Assembly (NCBI RefSeq): GCF_018613725.1
Contig: NZ_JAGGPS010000023.1
Span: 1-33,062, forward strand
Reading direction: 5' to 3'
Source of the DNA: Hymenobacter sp. ISL-91
GTDB lineage: Bacteria > Bacteroidota > Bacteroidia > Cytophagales > Hymenobacteraceae
Length of the DNA: 33,062 nucleotides
Position numbers and translations under genes: made by a program
Shown here: positions 1 through 6,423 of the stretch, piece after piece
How positions within the stretch are numbered: the first letter of the stretch is position 1
Layout of the letters: every line of letters starts with the position of its first letter
Notes under the pieces: generated by a model
The model's database searches: none
What the model saw: the letters and a program-made list of their open reading frames with translations, nothing else
What the model was told of the DNA's origin: nothing

Positions 1-65
1 CCCGGCAACAAGGGGGATAATTCGGTCCACATCTTATCCGTCAGTAGCGTGCGGTCTGCATTCAT
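1..65 (-). CDS. IS5-family transposase, N-terminal fragment
   Basis: Reading leftward from the ATG at 65-63 gives about 21 codons beginning MNADRTLLTDKMW and continuing TELSPLLPG before the window ends. The pattern 'LT-D-x-W-x-x-L-x-PLLP' is typical of the start of IS5-family DDE transposases. A second in-frame ATG lies two codons downstream. The rest of the protein is outside the window, and the C-terminus of a similar transposase is at 32896-33062. The catalytic residues are not visible here. Confidence 0.75.
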   Translation of the reverse strand, partial: MNADRTLLTDKMWTELSPLLP

Positions 66-81
66 AGACGATGAACAGCCA

Positions 82-103
82 CTTAATTGAGAACAGTTCC
101 TAG
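82..103. repeat. Terminal inverted repeat of IS5-family element (left copy)
   Basis: These 22 bases are the inverted counterpart of 32883-32904 with a single mismatch (A/G at the seventh base in from the outer end). Together they define the two outer ends of the IS. Both ends begin CTAG when read inward, so the true boundary and target duplication may differ by a few bases from the coordinates given. Confidence 0.8.
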
Positions 104-112
104 TCTAATTCT

Positions 113-132
113 CAAGCAAGCAAGCAAGCAAG
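113..132. repeat. Short tandem repeat (CAAG)x5
   Basis: Five perfect copies of CAAG lie just outside the IS end. The tract is not inside a recognisable gene. It may be a slippage product and has no evident function. Confidence 0.85.
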
Positions 133-185
133 ACATTATCGAATCTCAAAACGCATTTCGCAACCAAAAGGGCATAAACGCAAAA

Positions 186-210
186 ACACCCGCCGGTTAT
201 GGGCGGGTGT
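186..210. terminator. Rho-independent terminator
   Basis: A perfect 9-bp stem (ACACCCGCC with GGCGGGTGT) closes a 7-base loop. It is flanked by AAAA on the left and TTTTT on the right, so it can act in both directions. On the minus strand it lies just after the tRNA-tail-like sequence at 220-235 and downstream of the repressor gene. Confidence 0.75.
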
Positions 211-219
211 TTTTGACTG

Positions 220-235
220 TGGCGCTCCCTCCTGG
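220..235 (-). other. tRNA 3'-end-like fragment, possible phage attachment-site core
   Basis: On the minus strand this reads CCAGGAGGGAGCGCCA, which has the form of the last bases of a tRNA: the 3' half of a T-stem, a 7-base acceptor strand, a discriminator and CCA. The upstream sequence does not continue into a tRNA body, and a terminator follows at 210-186 as it would after a tRNA gene. A prophage that integrates into a tRNA 3' end leaves such a tail at its far border. No integrase is present here, so this is an inference from shape and position only. Confidence 0.35.
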
Positions 236-334
236 GTGCTAATAATATGCTAATAGGCTCCAAAAAGGCCTATAATAGCCATTTCGCCCTGGTTTTCGCC
301 CTGCTTAATTTGAGGGTCCCCGGCGTGGTTTGAG

Positions 335-350
335 GCTCCCTGCAGGGAGC
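335..350. other. 16-bp perfect palindrome after the repressor gene
   Basis: GCTCCCTGCAGGGAGC is a perfect palindrome that starts 6 bp beyond the stop codon of the repressor gene. It could form a hairpin at the end of the repressor mRNA, but no T-run follows on the minus strand. It could also be a protein-binding site. Confidence 0.5.
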
Positions 351-355
351 GAAGC

Positions 356-1096
356 CTACTCCACCCGGCCCCGAATAATATCCACCACCTTCCACAACCC
401 GCGAATATCCTCGCCCGCCACGGTCAGCATGCCGGCCTGGGGGTTGTCGGAGTGTAGCACCAGCTGCTGCTTGGTCAGCAGGTCGTTATCCTTGATTCGC
501 TTTATCGTGAGCTGGTTGCCGAACGTGGCCACGTACACCCCGCTCACTGTGTACTTGATATCCGCCAGCGGAACCGGCGTCACGGCCACCAGCATGCCGG
601 CGCGTAGCTGCGGCTCCATCGAGTCGCCGTTAATCTCGAACACCAGCGTACCCGGCTTGCGCAGCTCCGGGCTGGGGTTGTAAATCCGCATCGTTTCGTA
701 CTGCCCGTAGTCGCCCTCGGTGGCAACCAGCTCCACGAAGCCGGCCCGCACCGGTACTGTGACGAACGGGCAGTCGATGTACTCCTCATCCGCAAACTTA
801 CCGAACACCACTACCTCGCCGCCCTTGGTACCGGTGCTCTCCATGGGCCCGCCGCCGAACCACAGCCAGTTACGGCTAATCTCCAGGTCCGATACGATAG
901 CCTCCAGCACTTCCGTGCTGGGCTGGTGCCGGCCACCCTCCAGCTGCGCGACAGTGGGCCGCGAAATATTCAGCAGATCGGCCATCTGCTGCTGGGTCAG
1001 GCCGCGGGCCTGCCGTACCACTTTCAGCCGCTCCGCCATGCTCAGTTCCGGCAACGGGGTCACGGAGCTAATTATTTTGCGTTCCACCGTAGTCAT
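356..1096 (-). CDS. CI-type phage repressor, HTH plus S24 (LexA-like) peptidase
   Basis: The 246-residue product has two domains. Residues about 20-75 form an XRE-type helix-turn-helix (LTQQQMADLLNISRPTVAQLE). Residues about 105-245 form an S24 peptidase fold with the catalytic serine in NGDSM (Ser159) and the lysine in TIKRI (Lys199). An Ala-Gly pair at 118-119 is the probable self-cleavage site. Proteins of this design hold a prophage silent and inactivate themselves when RecA is activated by DNA damage. The gene is divergent from a Cro-like gene and has an exact Bacteroidetes promoter at 1146-1175. Met20 is a possible alternative start that would still keep the whole HTH. Confidence 0.9.
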   Translation of the reverse strand: MTTVERKIISSVTPLPELSMAERLKVVRQARGLTQQQMADLLNISRPTVAQLEGGRHQPSTEVLEAIVSDLEISRNWLWFGGGPMESTGTKGGEVVVFGKFADEEYIDCPFVTVPVRAGFVELVATEGDYGQYETMRIYNPSPELRKPGTLVFEINGDSMEPQLRAGMLVAVTPVPLADIKYTVSGVYVATFGNQLTIKRIKDNDLLTKQQLVLHSDNPQAGMLTVAGEDIRGLWKVVDIIRGRVE

Positions 1097-1098
1097 TT

Positions 1099-1156
1099 TG
1101 TAACATTTAGTAAGTTTTGCCTACATTGTGGCGATGTATCTCAATCAAAGGTAACA
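1099..1156. promoter_or_regulatory. Divergent repressor/Cro control region with two TGTTACA-type operator candidates
   Basis: Two copies of a TGTAACA/GGTAACA word lie at 1099-1105 and 1150-1156, 51 bp apart. The first abuts the repressor start. The second overlaps the -7 element of the repressor promoter, which is where an autoregulating repressor would bind. The same word recurs at 8625-8631, 16252-16258, 16283-16289 and 17231-17237. No equally good promoter was found for the Cro-like gene. The operator role is inferred. Confidence 0.45.
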
Positions 1157-1175
1157 TAACAAAACTAAAATGCAA
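1146..1175 (-). promoter_or_regulatory. Bacteroidetes-type promoter for the repressor gene
   Basis: On the minus strand the sequence reads TTG (1175-1173), 19 bases, then TACCTTTG (1153-1146). This is an exact match to the TTG-N19-TAnnTTTG pattern of the Bacteroidetes primary sigma factor. It lies about 50 bp upstream of the repressor start, with the upstream element inside the first codons of the divergent Cro-like gene. Confidence 0.7.
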
Positions 1176-1394
1176 CCATTTGAAACCGTGACTACGCCGG
1201 CCGACCTGCGAACGTTGCTGCCGCACGGCGCAATATCCAGTATCGCCCGCTCCCTCAAAATGTCCCACGCGGCCGTGTCCAAGGCTTTGCAGAAGGCCCG
1301 GCCCGCCCACCCCGCCGTAGCCGAGGCCGTGCGCCTCATCAAGGAAGCGGGCTCCCAAAATGTCCAGCACGACCTCAACCAACTCAAAAAATAG
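1170..1394 (+). CDS. Small Cro-like helix-turn-helix regulator
   Basis: The 74-residue protein has a probable helix-turn-helix around residues 22-45 (ISSIARSLKMSHAAVSKALQ). It is divergent from the CI-type repressor gene with a 73-bp gap, the classical immunity-region layout. It is the first gene of a tight rightward run: its stop at 1394 is followed by the next gene at 1405. It probably opposes the repressor at shared operators. The function is inferred from size, HTH pattern and position; no close family was recognised. Confidence 0.7.
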   Translation: MQPFETVTTPADLRTLLPHGAISSIARSLKMSHAAVSKALQKARPAHPAVAEAVRLIKEAGSQNVQHDLNQLKK

Positions 1395-1404
1395 CCCCGC
1401 CACC

Positions 1405-1860
1405 ATGCTCTTCTTCCCTGCCAACCAGCCCTATCCCCGCCGGCCGCTGCCGCCCGCGCCCTACCTGACTGAGGAGCCCCGCGAGGCTACCGCCGCCCTG
1501 GAAACCGCCGTGCGGGCCTGTCCTGAAACCCGGTTCACCGGCGACCATGCCCGGCCCACGCCCGCCCAGCGCAACGAGTTGGCAGAAGCCCTCGAAAGCG
1601 GCTACCTGACCCACCGCGAGGCCGTATGGCTGGAAATATGGCAGTGCGAGTTCGACGCCGACACCATGGCCGCCGTGCTGCCGCCGGTCCAGCGCATCAT
1701 CAGCCACCGCCGGCTGTCCGGTGGTGCTCCCCGCCCCCAGCTGGGCGGCTGGTTCTGGCCCGAGACCCCGGCGCCCACCCCGGCAGCCACCCCGGCTCCC
1801 GCTCCTGCTCCTGTCAAACGTCGGGGCCGGCCCCGCAAGCAGCGCCCCAGCCATGACTGA
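1405..1860 (+). CDS. Phage early protein with C-terminal AT-hook-like tail
   Basis: A frame opens at 1360, but the Met at 1405 is preferred because it lies just after the previous stop (1394), giving 151 residues. The middle is a compact helical segment (about residues 50-105). The C-terminus is a Pro/Ala/Thr-rich linker (PAPTPAATPAPAPAP) ending in the basic KRRGRPRKQ, an AT-hook-type minor-groove binding motif with the GRP core. The stop overlaps the start of the next gene. It is likely a DNA-associated early protein; no family was recognised for the body. Confidence 0.6.
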   Translation: MLFFPANQPYPRRPLPPAPYLTEEPREATAALETAVRACPETRFTGDHARPTPAQRNELAEALESGYLTHREAVWLEIWQCEFDADTMAAVLPPVQRIISHRRLSGGAPRPQLGGWFWPETPAPTPAATPAPAPAPVKRRGRPRKQRPSHD

Positions 1861-2242
1861 GCTAACCACGACCACCGCCGACGGCCTGCACATCACCGTG
1901 CGGATGCCCGACAATCACGAATGGGTGCGCGAGTCGCTGGAGAGGGCCTGCGCCGCCGAGGCCCGCCGCCAGCTCGAAGCCACGCCCGCTCCCGACCCGG
2001 CCTACTCGGTGCCCCGCACGGCCGAGCTGCTCGGCCTGCACCCCGAAACCCTGCGCGACTACATGCGCCTGCCCGCCTACCACCCGCGCCGCCTGCACTA
2101 CGTCACCGGCGAATCCAGCCGTGGCGACCGGGTGCTGCTGTCCCAAATCAATGACTGGCAGCAGCGCAACCGCACCGATGCCGAGCCGGTAACCGCCCCC
2201 GCGCCCCGCGTCAGGGGCCGCCGGTCCGGCCGGCCATCCTGA
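1853..2242 (+). CDS. Helix-turn-helix (excisionase/MerR-like) protein
   Basis: The frame opens upstream at 1721, but the ATG at 1853 is the natural start: it overlaps the previous stop by 8 bp and gives 129 residues. Residues about 48-100 (SVPRTAELLGLHPETLRDYM, then a wing ending in INDWQQRN) resemble the helix_turn_helix_17/excisionase fold that reads DNA by a winged HTH. The C-terminus is basic and Pro-rich. It may be an excisionase or early regulator. No integrase is present for it to partner with. Confidence 0.65.
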   Translation: MTELTTTTADGLHITVRMPDNHEWVRESLERACAAEARRQLEATPAPDPAYSVPRTAELLGLHPETLRDYMRLPAYHPRRLHYVTGESSRGDRVLLSQINDWQQRNRTDAEPVTAPAPRVRGRRSGRPS

Positions 2243-2307
2243 TTCGCTGCCTGGCAACGGTAGACTTACCCGCCGCCGCTAAGGGCGGCTCAATCCCCCA
2301 TTCCCCC

Positions 2308-2850
2308 ATGTCCCAGCTACTGCCAACTGTCGGGCCGGATAGTCCGGAGGCCGCTACGTCCATCATCACCATCCAGAAGGCCAAAGTCAAAGACCAGCAC
2401 CTGACCTGCGAGTTTACCGAGCAGCGTACCCCGGAGGCCCCGCCCCGCACCTTCGCCCTGACCTGTGCTGAGCAGGTCCACGCCGACCTGACCCATGCCC
2501 TCAGCCGCCTGGTACCGCACCTGTGCCTGCTCACCGAGCAGCTGACCGAAACGCCCGACTTCTGGCCCGACGATTCCGAGGAGCTGCCCGCCCTGTTCGA
2601 GGCCTTCACCGTCACCGGCTTCTCCCTGGGCCGCGGGCAGGGCGGCGTCACGCTCATCGGCCAGCGCGAGCTAAACGGCGGCCGGGTGCTCAACCTGACC
2701 ACGCCCTACCAGTCCTTCGACGACGAACAGGCCACCTATTCCTACACCGGCCTGCTTGAAACCACGCTGCAGGTTGCCTTGGTGGAAGTGGAAGCCGCCC
2801 TGCGCGGCAAATGCACCGACCACCGCCAACTGGCTTTAGCTTTTAGCTGA
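2308..2850 (+). CDS. Phage early protein of unknown function
   Basis: The protein has 180 residues, is acidic, and has no signal peptide or membrane segment. It sits between the HTH gene and the replication genes. Its C-terminus (about the last 6 residues, LALAFS) is encoded by the AGCTTTT heptad repeat starting at 2838, so the stop codon itself lies in repeat DNA and the native end may have been replaced. No domain was recognised. Position suggests an early, replication- or recombination-related role. Confidence 0.6.
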   Translation: MSQLLPTVGPDSPEAATSIITIQKAKVKDQHLTCEFTEQRTPEAPPRTFALTCAEQVHADLTHALSRLVPHLCLLTEQLTETPDFWPDDSEELPALFEAFTVTGFSLGRGQGGVTLIGQRELNGGRVLNLTTPYQSFDDEQATYSYTGLLETTLQVALVEVEAALRGKCTDHRQLALAFS

Positions 2851-2938
2851 CTGCTGTTAGCTTTTTCACCCTGCTCGCCGAGCCGGTTTCCCTCCTGAAC
2901 ATAAGCTAATAGCTAAAAGCTGTCAGCTAACAGCTCCC
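2838..2938. repeat. Heptameric AGCTNNN repeats as two inverted arrays
   Basis: Four 7-base units (AGCTTTT, AGCTGAC, TGCTGTT, AGCTTTT) occupy 2838-2865. Five units (AGCTAAT, AGCTAAA, AGCTGTC, AGCTAAC, AGCTCCC) occupy 2904-2938. The two arrays are near inverted complements and could pair into a long hairpin between the unknown gene and the DUF1376-like gene. Related arrays are at 3768-3802, 3831-3865 and 15186-15220. The 7-base phase resembles the short tandemly repeated heptamers known from cyanobacteria. Confidence 0.8.
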
Positions 2939-2943
2939 TAAAC

Positions 2944-3759
2944 ATGAAGCTCCCGGCCATCCAGTTCTACCCCGGCGACTGGCACAAGGACCAGGGCGTC
3001 CAGGCCCTCGACCTGGCCCAGCGCGGGGCCTGGTTTGAGCTGCTGTTGATGATGCACGACTCGGACGAGCGCGGCGTGCTGCTTGTCAACGGACAGCCCA
3101 TGCCCGACGCCGTCATTGCCCGCCGCCTCGGTTTGGATAACCAAACCGCCAACCAAATTTTAACCATCCTGCTCGACTACGGCGTGGCCAGCCGCCGCGA
3201 GTCCGACGGCGCCCTGTTCTGCCGCCGCATGGTCAAAGATGAGCGGCTGCGCCGGATACGCACGGAAGCGGGTAAAAAGGGCGGCAACCCCCATTTGCTT
3301 AACCAAGGGCCCAGGCAAAAGGCAACCACCCAGGATAAGCAAATTCCAACCCCTTCATTTTCATCTTCACTTACAACTTCAGTAAAAGAGAGAGAGGCGG
3401 CTGACGCCGCCCCTCCCGCCCCCAGGGCTGATAAGAAAGTTGAAAAGCCGGCCGGTAAGGGCCCTAAAGGGGGGGCGCCGCCCACCCCCGCCGAAATCCA
3501 GGACTACGCCGCCGGGCAGTTCCCCGCCAGCGCCGACGCCCAAACCGAAGCCGCAGCCTTCCACGACCACTACGCCAGCAACGGCTGGCGCGTCAGCGGC
3601 AAAACCCTGATGGTCGACTGGCGCGCCTCCTTCCGCAACTGGATGCGCCGCCGCCCCGAGTTCCAGGCCGCCGCCGCCGCCCGCACCGGTACCGGGCCAC
3701 CCGCCCCAACCCGCGCCCGCACTGCCCCCAAATCCACCGACCCCGCCCGCTGGAGCTAG
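2944..3759 (+). CDS. DUF1376-like phage replication (helicase-loading) protein
   Basis: The 271-residue protein begins with the hallmark of the DUF1376/YdaU group, QFYPGDW followed by LDLAQRGAWFELLLMMHDS. A winged-helix-like N-terminal domain spans residues about 1-110, then comes a Lys/Pro-rich linker, and a C-terminal helical segment (about residues 180-240) ends in DWRASFRNWMRRRPEF. The last part resembles the C-terminal region of DnaT/replisome-organiser proteins. It is followed 60 bp later by a DnaB helicase, so a role in origin recognition or helicase loading is likely. The exact role is inferred. Confidence 0.75.
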   Translation: MKLPAIQFYPGDWHKDQGVQALDLAQRGAWFELLLMMHDSDERGVLLVNGQPMPDAVIARRLGLDNQTANQILTILLDYGVASRRESDGALFCRRMVKDERLRRIRTEAGKKGGNPHLLNQGPRQKATTQDKQIPTPSFSSSLTTSVKEREAADAAPPAPRADKKVEKPAGKGPKGGAPPTPAEIQDYAAGQFPASADAQTEAAAFHDHYASNGWRVSGKTLMVDWRASFRNWMRRRPEFQAAAAARTGTGPPAPTRARTAPKSTDPARWS

Positions 3760-3767
3760 TTTTTTCA

Positions 3768-3865
3768 AGCTGTTAGCTATCAGCCATTAGCTGTTAGCTC
3801 TTTTCTCTCATCCCCTGCCATGCCCACCAACGCTATCAGCCAGCAGCTATCAGCTAACAGCTATA
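3768..3865. repeat. Heptameric AGCTNNN repeats, one array inside the dnaB start
   Basis: Five units (AGCTGTT, AGCTATC, AGCCATT, AGCTGTT, AGCTCTT) fill 3768-3802 upstream of the helicase gene. A second array at 3831-3865 (CGCTATC, AGCCAGC, AGCTATC, AGCTAAC, AGCTATA) lies inside its first codons and encodes AISQQLSANSY. The in-phase peptide shows that repeat DNA has been absorbed into coding sequence. Confidence 0.8.
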
Positions 3866-5205
3866 GAACGCCGCCCCAGGCCCTCGACCTGGAAGCCGCC
3901 GTGCTGGGCGCGGCCCTGCTCGAAGCCGATGCCCAGCGCACCCTGCTGGCGCTATTGCCCACCGAGGAAGTATTTTACTCCGCAGCCCACCAGCAGGTGT
4001 ACCTGGCCATCCGCGACCTAGTGCAGCAGGGTGACCACGCCGACTTGCTCACCGTCGTGGCCCGGCTGCGCTGCCGGGGCACGCTGGCCCGCACCGGCGG
4101 CCCGCACTTCATTGCCCAGCTCACCCAGAAAATCAACTCCGCCGCCCACCTCGATACCCACTGCCGCATCCTGCAGCAGCAGTACGCCCGCCGCGTCGTC
4201 ATCCGCGCCGGCACCGAGCTGGCCGCCCACGGCTACGACGACGGCCGCGACCCGCTGGAGCTGCTGGCCACTGCCCAGACCCACCTCACCAGCCTGCACC
4301 GCTCCCTCGAAACCAAGCCCGGCCAGACCGCCGCCGCCGCATTTGACGCCACTTTCGAGCGCCTCGCGCAGTCCGTCGGCCAGCACGGCCTGACCGGTAT
4401 TCCCACCGGCCTCACCCAGCTCGACGGCCTCACCGGCGGCTGGCAGCCCGCCGACCTCATCATCCTGGCCGCCCGGCCCGCGATGGGCAAAACTGCCGCC
4501 CTGCTGCATTTTGCCCGCACTGCCGCCCTCGACCACGGCCACCACACCGCCGTCTTCAGCCTCGAAATGCCCACCCTGCAGCTCATGCAGCGCATGATTG
4601 CCAGCGAGGTGCCCGGCTACTCCAACTCCGACCTGCGCCGCGGCAACCTCCCCGGCGGCCTGGAGCAGGTAGCCCACATCCGCGAGCAGGCCCAGCGCCT
4701 GCGCACCCACGGCCACCTGCTGCACCTCGACGACACGCCCGGCCTGAGCATCCAGCAGCTGCGCGCCAAGTGCGCCCGCCTCCACGCCCAACAGCCCCTA
4801 AGTCTAGTCCTGGTCGACTACATCCAGCTCATGCGCGGCGACACGAAGGGCAACCGCGAGCAGGAAGTGGGCAGCATCAGCCGCAGCCTGAAAGAGCTGG
4901 CCAAGGAGCTAAACGCCCCCGTCATCGCCCTGTCCCAACTCTCCCGCGACGTGGAGAAAAGGGGAGGGGAGAAGCGCCCGTTGCTCTCGGACCTGCGCGA
5001 GTCGGGCAGCTTGGAGCAGGACGCCGACTGTATCATCTTCCTCTGGCGCGGCGAGTACTACAAAATCGACGAGTACGAGGACGGCACCCAAACCGCTGAC
5101 ACCATCCTTTTTGACATCGCTAAGCACCGCAATGGCGCCACGGATGAGGTGGTAGCAGGCTGCTCTATGCGGCGGGGTGTATTTGGCGACTTGCCTAATA
5201 GCTAA
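3820..5205 (+). CDS. dnaB: Replicative DNA helicase, DnaB family
   Basis: The 461-residue protein has the full DnaB layout. The N-terminal helical domain (about residues 18-115) starts with 'ALDLEAAVLGAALLE'. The RecA-like domain carries Walker A in ARPAMGKTAALL (about 217-228), Walker B in LVLVDYIQLM (about 328-337) and the sensor segment VIALSQLSRDVEKR. It would unwind DNA at the fork for phage replication. Residues about 5-16 are encoded by a heptad repeat, so the ancestral start may have been near the TPPQALDLE segment. The gene is last in the rightward early operon. Its extreme C-terminus (LPNS) also coincides with a repeat-like sequence. Confidence 0.93.
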   Translation: MPTNAISQQLSANSYRTPPQALDLEAAVLGAALLEADAQRTLLALLPTEEVFYSAAHQQVYLAIRDLVQQGDHADLLTVVARLRCRGTLARTGGPHFIAQLTQKINSAAHLDTHCRILQQQYARRVVIRAGTELAAHGYDDGRDPLELLATAQTHLTSLHRSLETKPGQTAAAAFDATFERLAQSVGQHGLTGIPTGLTQLDGLTGGWQPADLIILAARPAMGKTAALLHFARTAALDHGHHTAVFSLEMPTLQLMQRMIASEVPGYSNSDLRRGNLPGGLEQVAHIREQAQRLRTHGHLLHLDDTPGLSIQQLRAKCARLHAQQPLSLVLVDYIQLMRGDTKGNREQEVGSISRSLKELAKELNAPVIALSQLSRDVEKRGGEKRPLLSDLRESGSLEQDADCIIFLWRGEYYKIDEYEDGTQTADTILFDIAKHRNGATDEVVAGCSMRRGVFGDLPNS

Positions 5206-5250
5206 ACTCGCTTGAAAAGGGACGAATCGGAGGGATAACCACACAAAAAT

Positions 5251-5278
5251 GCCCTTCCAGCCATATAGCCGGAAGGGC
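5251..5278. terminator. Rho-independent terminator between convergent operons
   Basis: An 8-bp perfect stem (GCCCTTCC with GGAAGGGC) closes a 12-base loop. On the minus strand the stem is followed by ATTTTTGTG, so it best terminates the leftward operon that ends at 5341. It may also serve the rightward dnaB operon, whose trailing sequence has only a weak T-run. Confidence 0.65.
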
Positions 5279-5340
5279 GTTAGAGTTTTAGGTAAGGACA
5301 AAGCAACGCAAGTTGCTGGGGCTTTCATTTACCTTTTCTT

Positions 5341-5892
5341 TTAGGCCGCCGCACGCGGTGGTGGGTCCAACGCCTCACCTTTCCACCCATCTTCGGTCGG
5401 AGCCGGATCACGGTAATATCGAGCCTTACTCATCAGGTAGCGAGCTGCCATGTGAGCGCTTTGGTTAGGTACTCCTTTTTCCACCGGCTGGCTATATAAG
5501 ATGTCCGCGTGCATCGGCAGGCCTATATCGGCAGTGGTAACCTCTGCCGATACAGCTACCAGTTGTTTATGCTCATTCAGCGGTGTAGCTTCTACCGCTA
5601 CGGCACCCGCAACCATCGGTAGTTGTGCTGCCTCGTCCACAGATTCTGCCAGCAGAGCTGCCATGCCCACATATAGCCCGTCTTTGCCCATTCGCAAGTC
5701 CTTGCAATGCTGTTTGCAAAAGGGAGCATCAGCATAATTCAGCCTCAACACCGATACATCTCGCTTCGATGGGGGCGGCAAAAATGCCTCCGGTTTGAGC
5801 TTTCCTTTGCTTTCAGAGTAGAAGTATGGATGAACAATGCCGCGTACTAGTGTCTCGGCACCGGCAATACTACGCGGTATAACTTGGGGCAT
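5341..5892 (-). CDS. Unknown protein, third gene of TIGR04255/WDGYGA cassette
   Basis: The frame opens at 5997, but the Met at 5892 (MPQVIPRSIAG) is preferred. It overlaps the end of the previous gene by only 23 bp and removes a run of unlikely residues, giving 183 residues. The protein begins with a hydrophilic segment and has a Cys pair in FCKQHCKDL. No signal peptide, membrane segment or known domain is evident. Its invariant company with a TIGR04255-type protein and a WDGYGA protein in one operon suggests a shared function. More AT-rich than the neighbouring phage genes. Confidence 0.6.
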   Translation of the reverse strand: MPQVIPRSIAGAETLVRGIVHPYFYSESKGKLKPEAFLPPPSKRDVSVLRLNYADAPFCKQHCKDLRMGKDGLYVGMAALLAESVDEAAQLPMVAGAVAVEATPLNEHKQLVAVSAEVTTADIGLPMHADILYSQPVEKGVPNQSAHMAARYLMSKARYYRDPAPTEDGWKGEALDPPPRAAA

Positions 5893-6421
5893 TGTGCGGA
5901 ACAGCGTCAGGATACAGAATTGCCAAAGCCTCCTCAACACGCTGGCGTAGCAATTCATTCGGGTAGGTCTCGTTCGGATTGCTCCGCAGTTCCCCACCTA
6001 TCTGCGCTGTGAAGGCCCAAGAAGTATCACCTACTTCCACGCTCACGTAGTCTTGTTCGCGTGCCCATTCCAATGTGATAGTACCATACGGGCTAGGAGT
6101 TAAATCGTCTCGGTGCAATTGCATAGCCCATTCGCCCGGCAAAGCATTCAGCAAGTCTATCACGTTTCCAATTGCCTCCAACGAAGGAGTCACTGCACCA
6201 TACCCATCCCAATCGTCACCCAGAGCGGCAAAGTCATGCACATGCTTGCACAGCAACCCCACGTGGTGGCCATAAATTGAAGTAGGGTAATAGTCTGGCG
6301 ACTGCTGTGTCGTCTGCCCCGGATAATCAACAGGTGCCAGCAACTCCCATTTCACCGGAATGGTGGCGAACAGGGTGAACGAGGCCGCCACGATAGGTCG
6401 AGTCAAAGTGCCAATGTTCAT
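5870..6421 (-). CDS. WDGYGA-motif protein, second gene of TIGR04255 cassette
   Basis: The 183-residue protein carries a recognisable but unnamed pattern. An LGDDWDGYGA segment (about residues 66-75) is followed by a helix ending in LLNALP, then 'SPYGTITLEWA' and a strand-rich stretch with VSVEVGDTSWAF. I have seen this arrangement in small conserved proteins of unknown function that often sit beside TIGR04255-family genes. The start lies 2 bp after the stop of the upstream gene, so the two are translationally close. No enzyme motif is evident. Confidence 0.65.
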   Translation of the reverse strand: MNIGTLTRPIVAASFTLFATIPVKWELLAPVDYPGQTTQQSPDYYPTSIYGHHVGLLCKHVHDFAALGDDWDGYGAVTPSLEAIGNVIDLLNALPGEWAMQLHRDDLTPSPYGTITLEWAREQDYVSVEVGDTSWAFTAQIGGELRSNPNETYPNELLRQRVEEALAILYPDAVPHNAPSYTA

Positions 6422-6423
6422 CG

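Larger units (their letters stand above)
1..103 (-). mobile_element. IS5-family insertion sequence, 5' end (partial)
   Basis: The minus strand entering from position 103 shows a terminal inverted repeat (82-103), a short leader and then the start of a transposase reading frame that runs off the window at position 1. The repeat matches the end of the IS at 32883-33062 in 21 of 22 positions, inverted as expected for the two ends of one element type. Both IS fragments point the same way. The middle of the element is not in the window. Confidence 0.8.

Noticed and set aside
1384..1914. 176-codon leftward open frame opposite the AT-hook gene
   Set aside because: Gly/Arg-rich shadow of a GC-rich gene; it lies antisense to a tightly packed operon.
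2838..2938. CRISPR-like array
   Set aside because: The units are 7 bases long and contiguous, without spacers of constant length and without cas genes; they are heptameric repeats.
4018..4791. Long leftward open frame (257 codons) inside the DnaB helicase gene
   Set aside because: It is a mirror of the GC-rich dnaB coding strand, with Gly/Val/Ala-rich low-complexity translation and no start signal; the DnaB motifs on the other strand are unambiguous.
5341..5997. Start of the third cassette gene at 5997
   Set aside because: This start would overlap the previous gene by 128 bp and add an Arg/Cys-rich segment that looks like a shadow of the neighbouring frame; the Met at 5892 is more natural.
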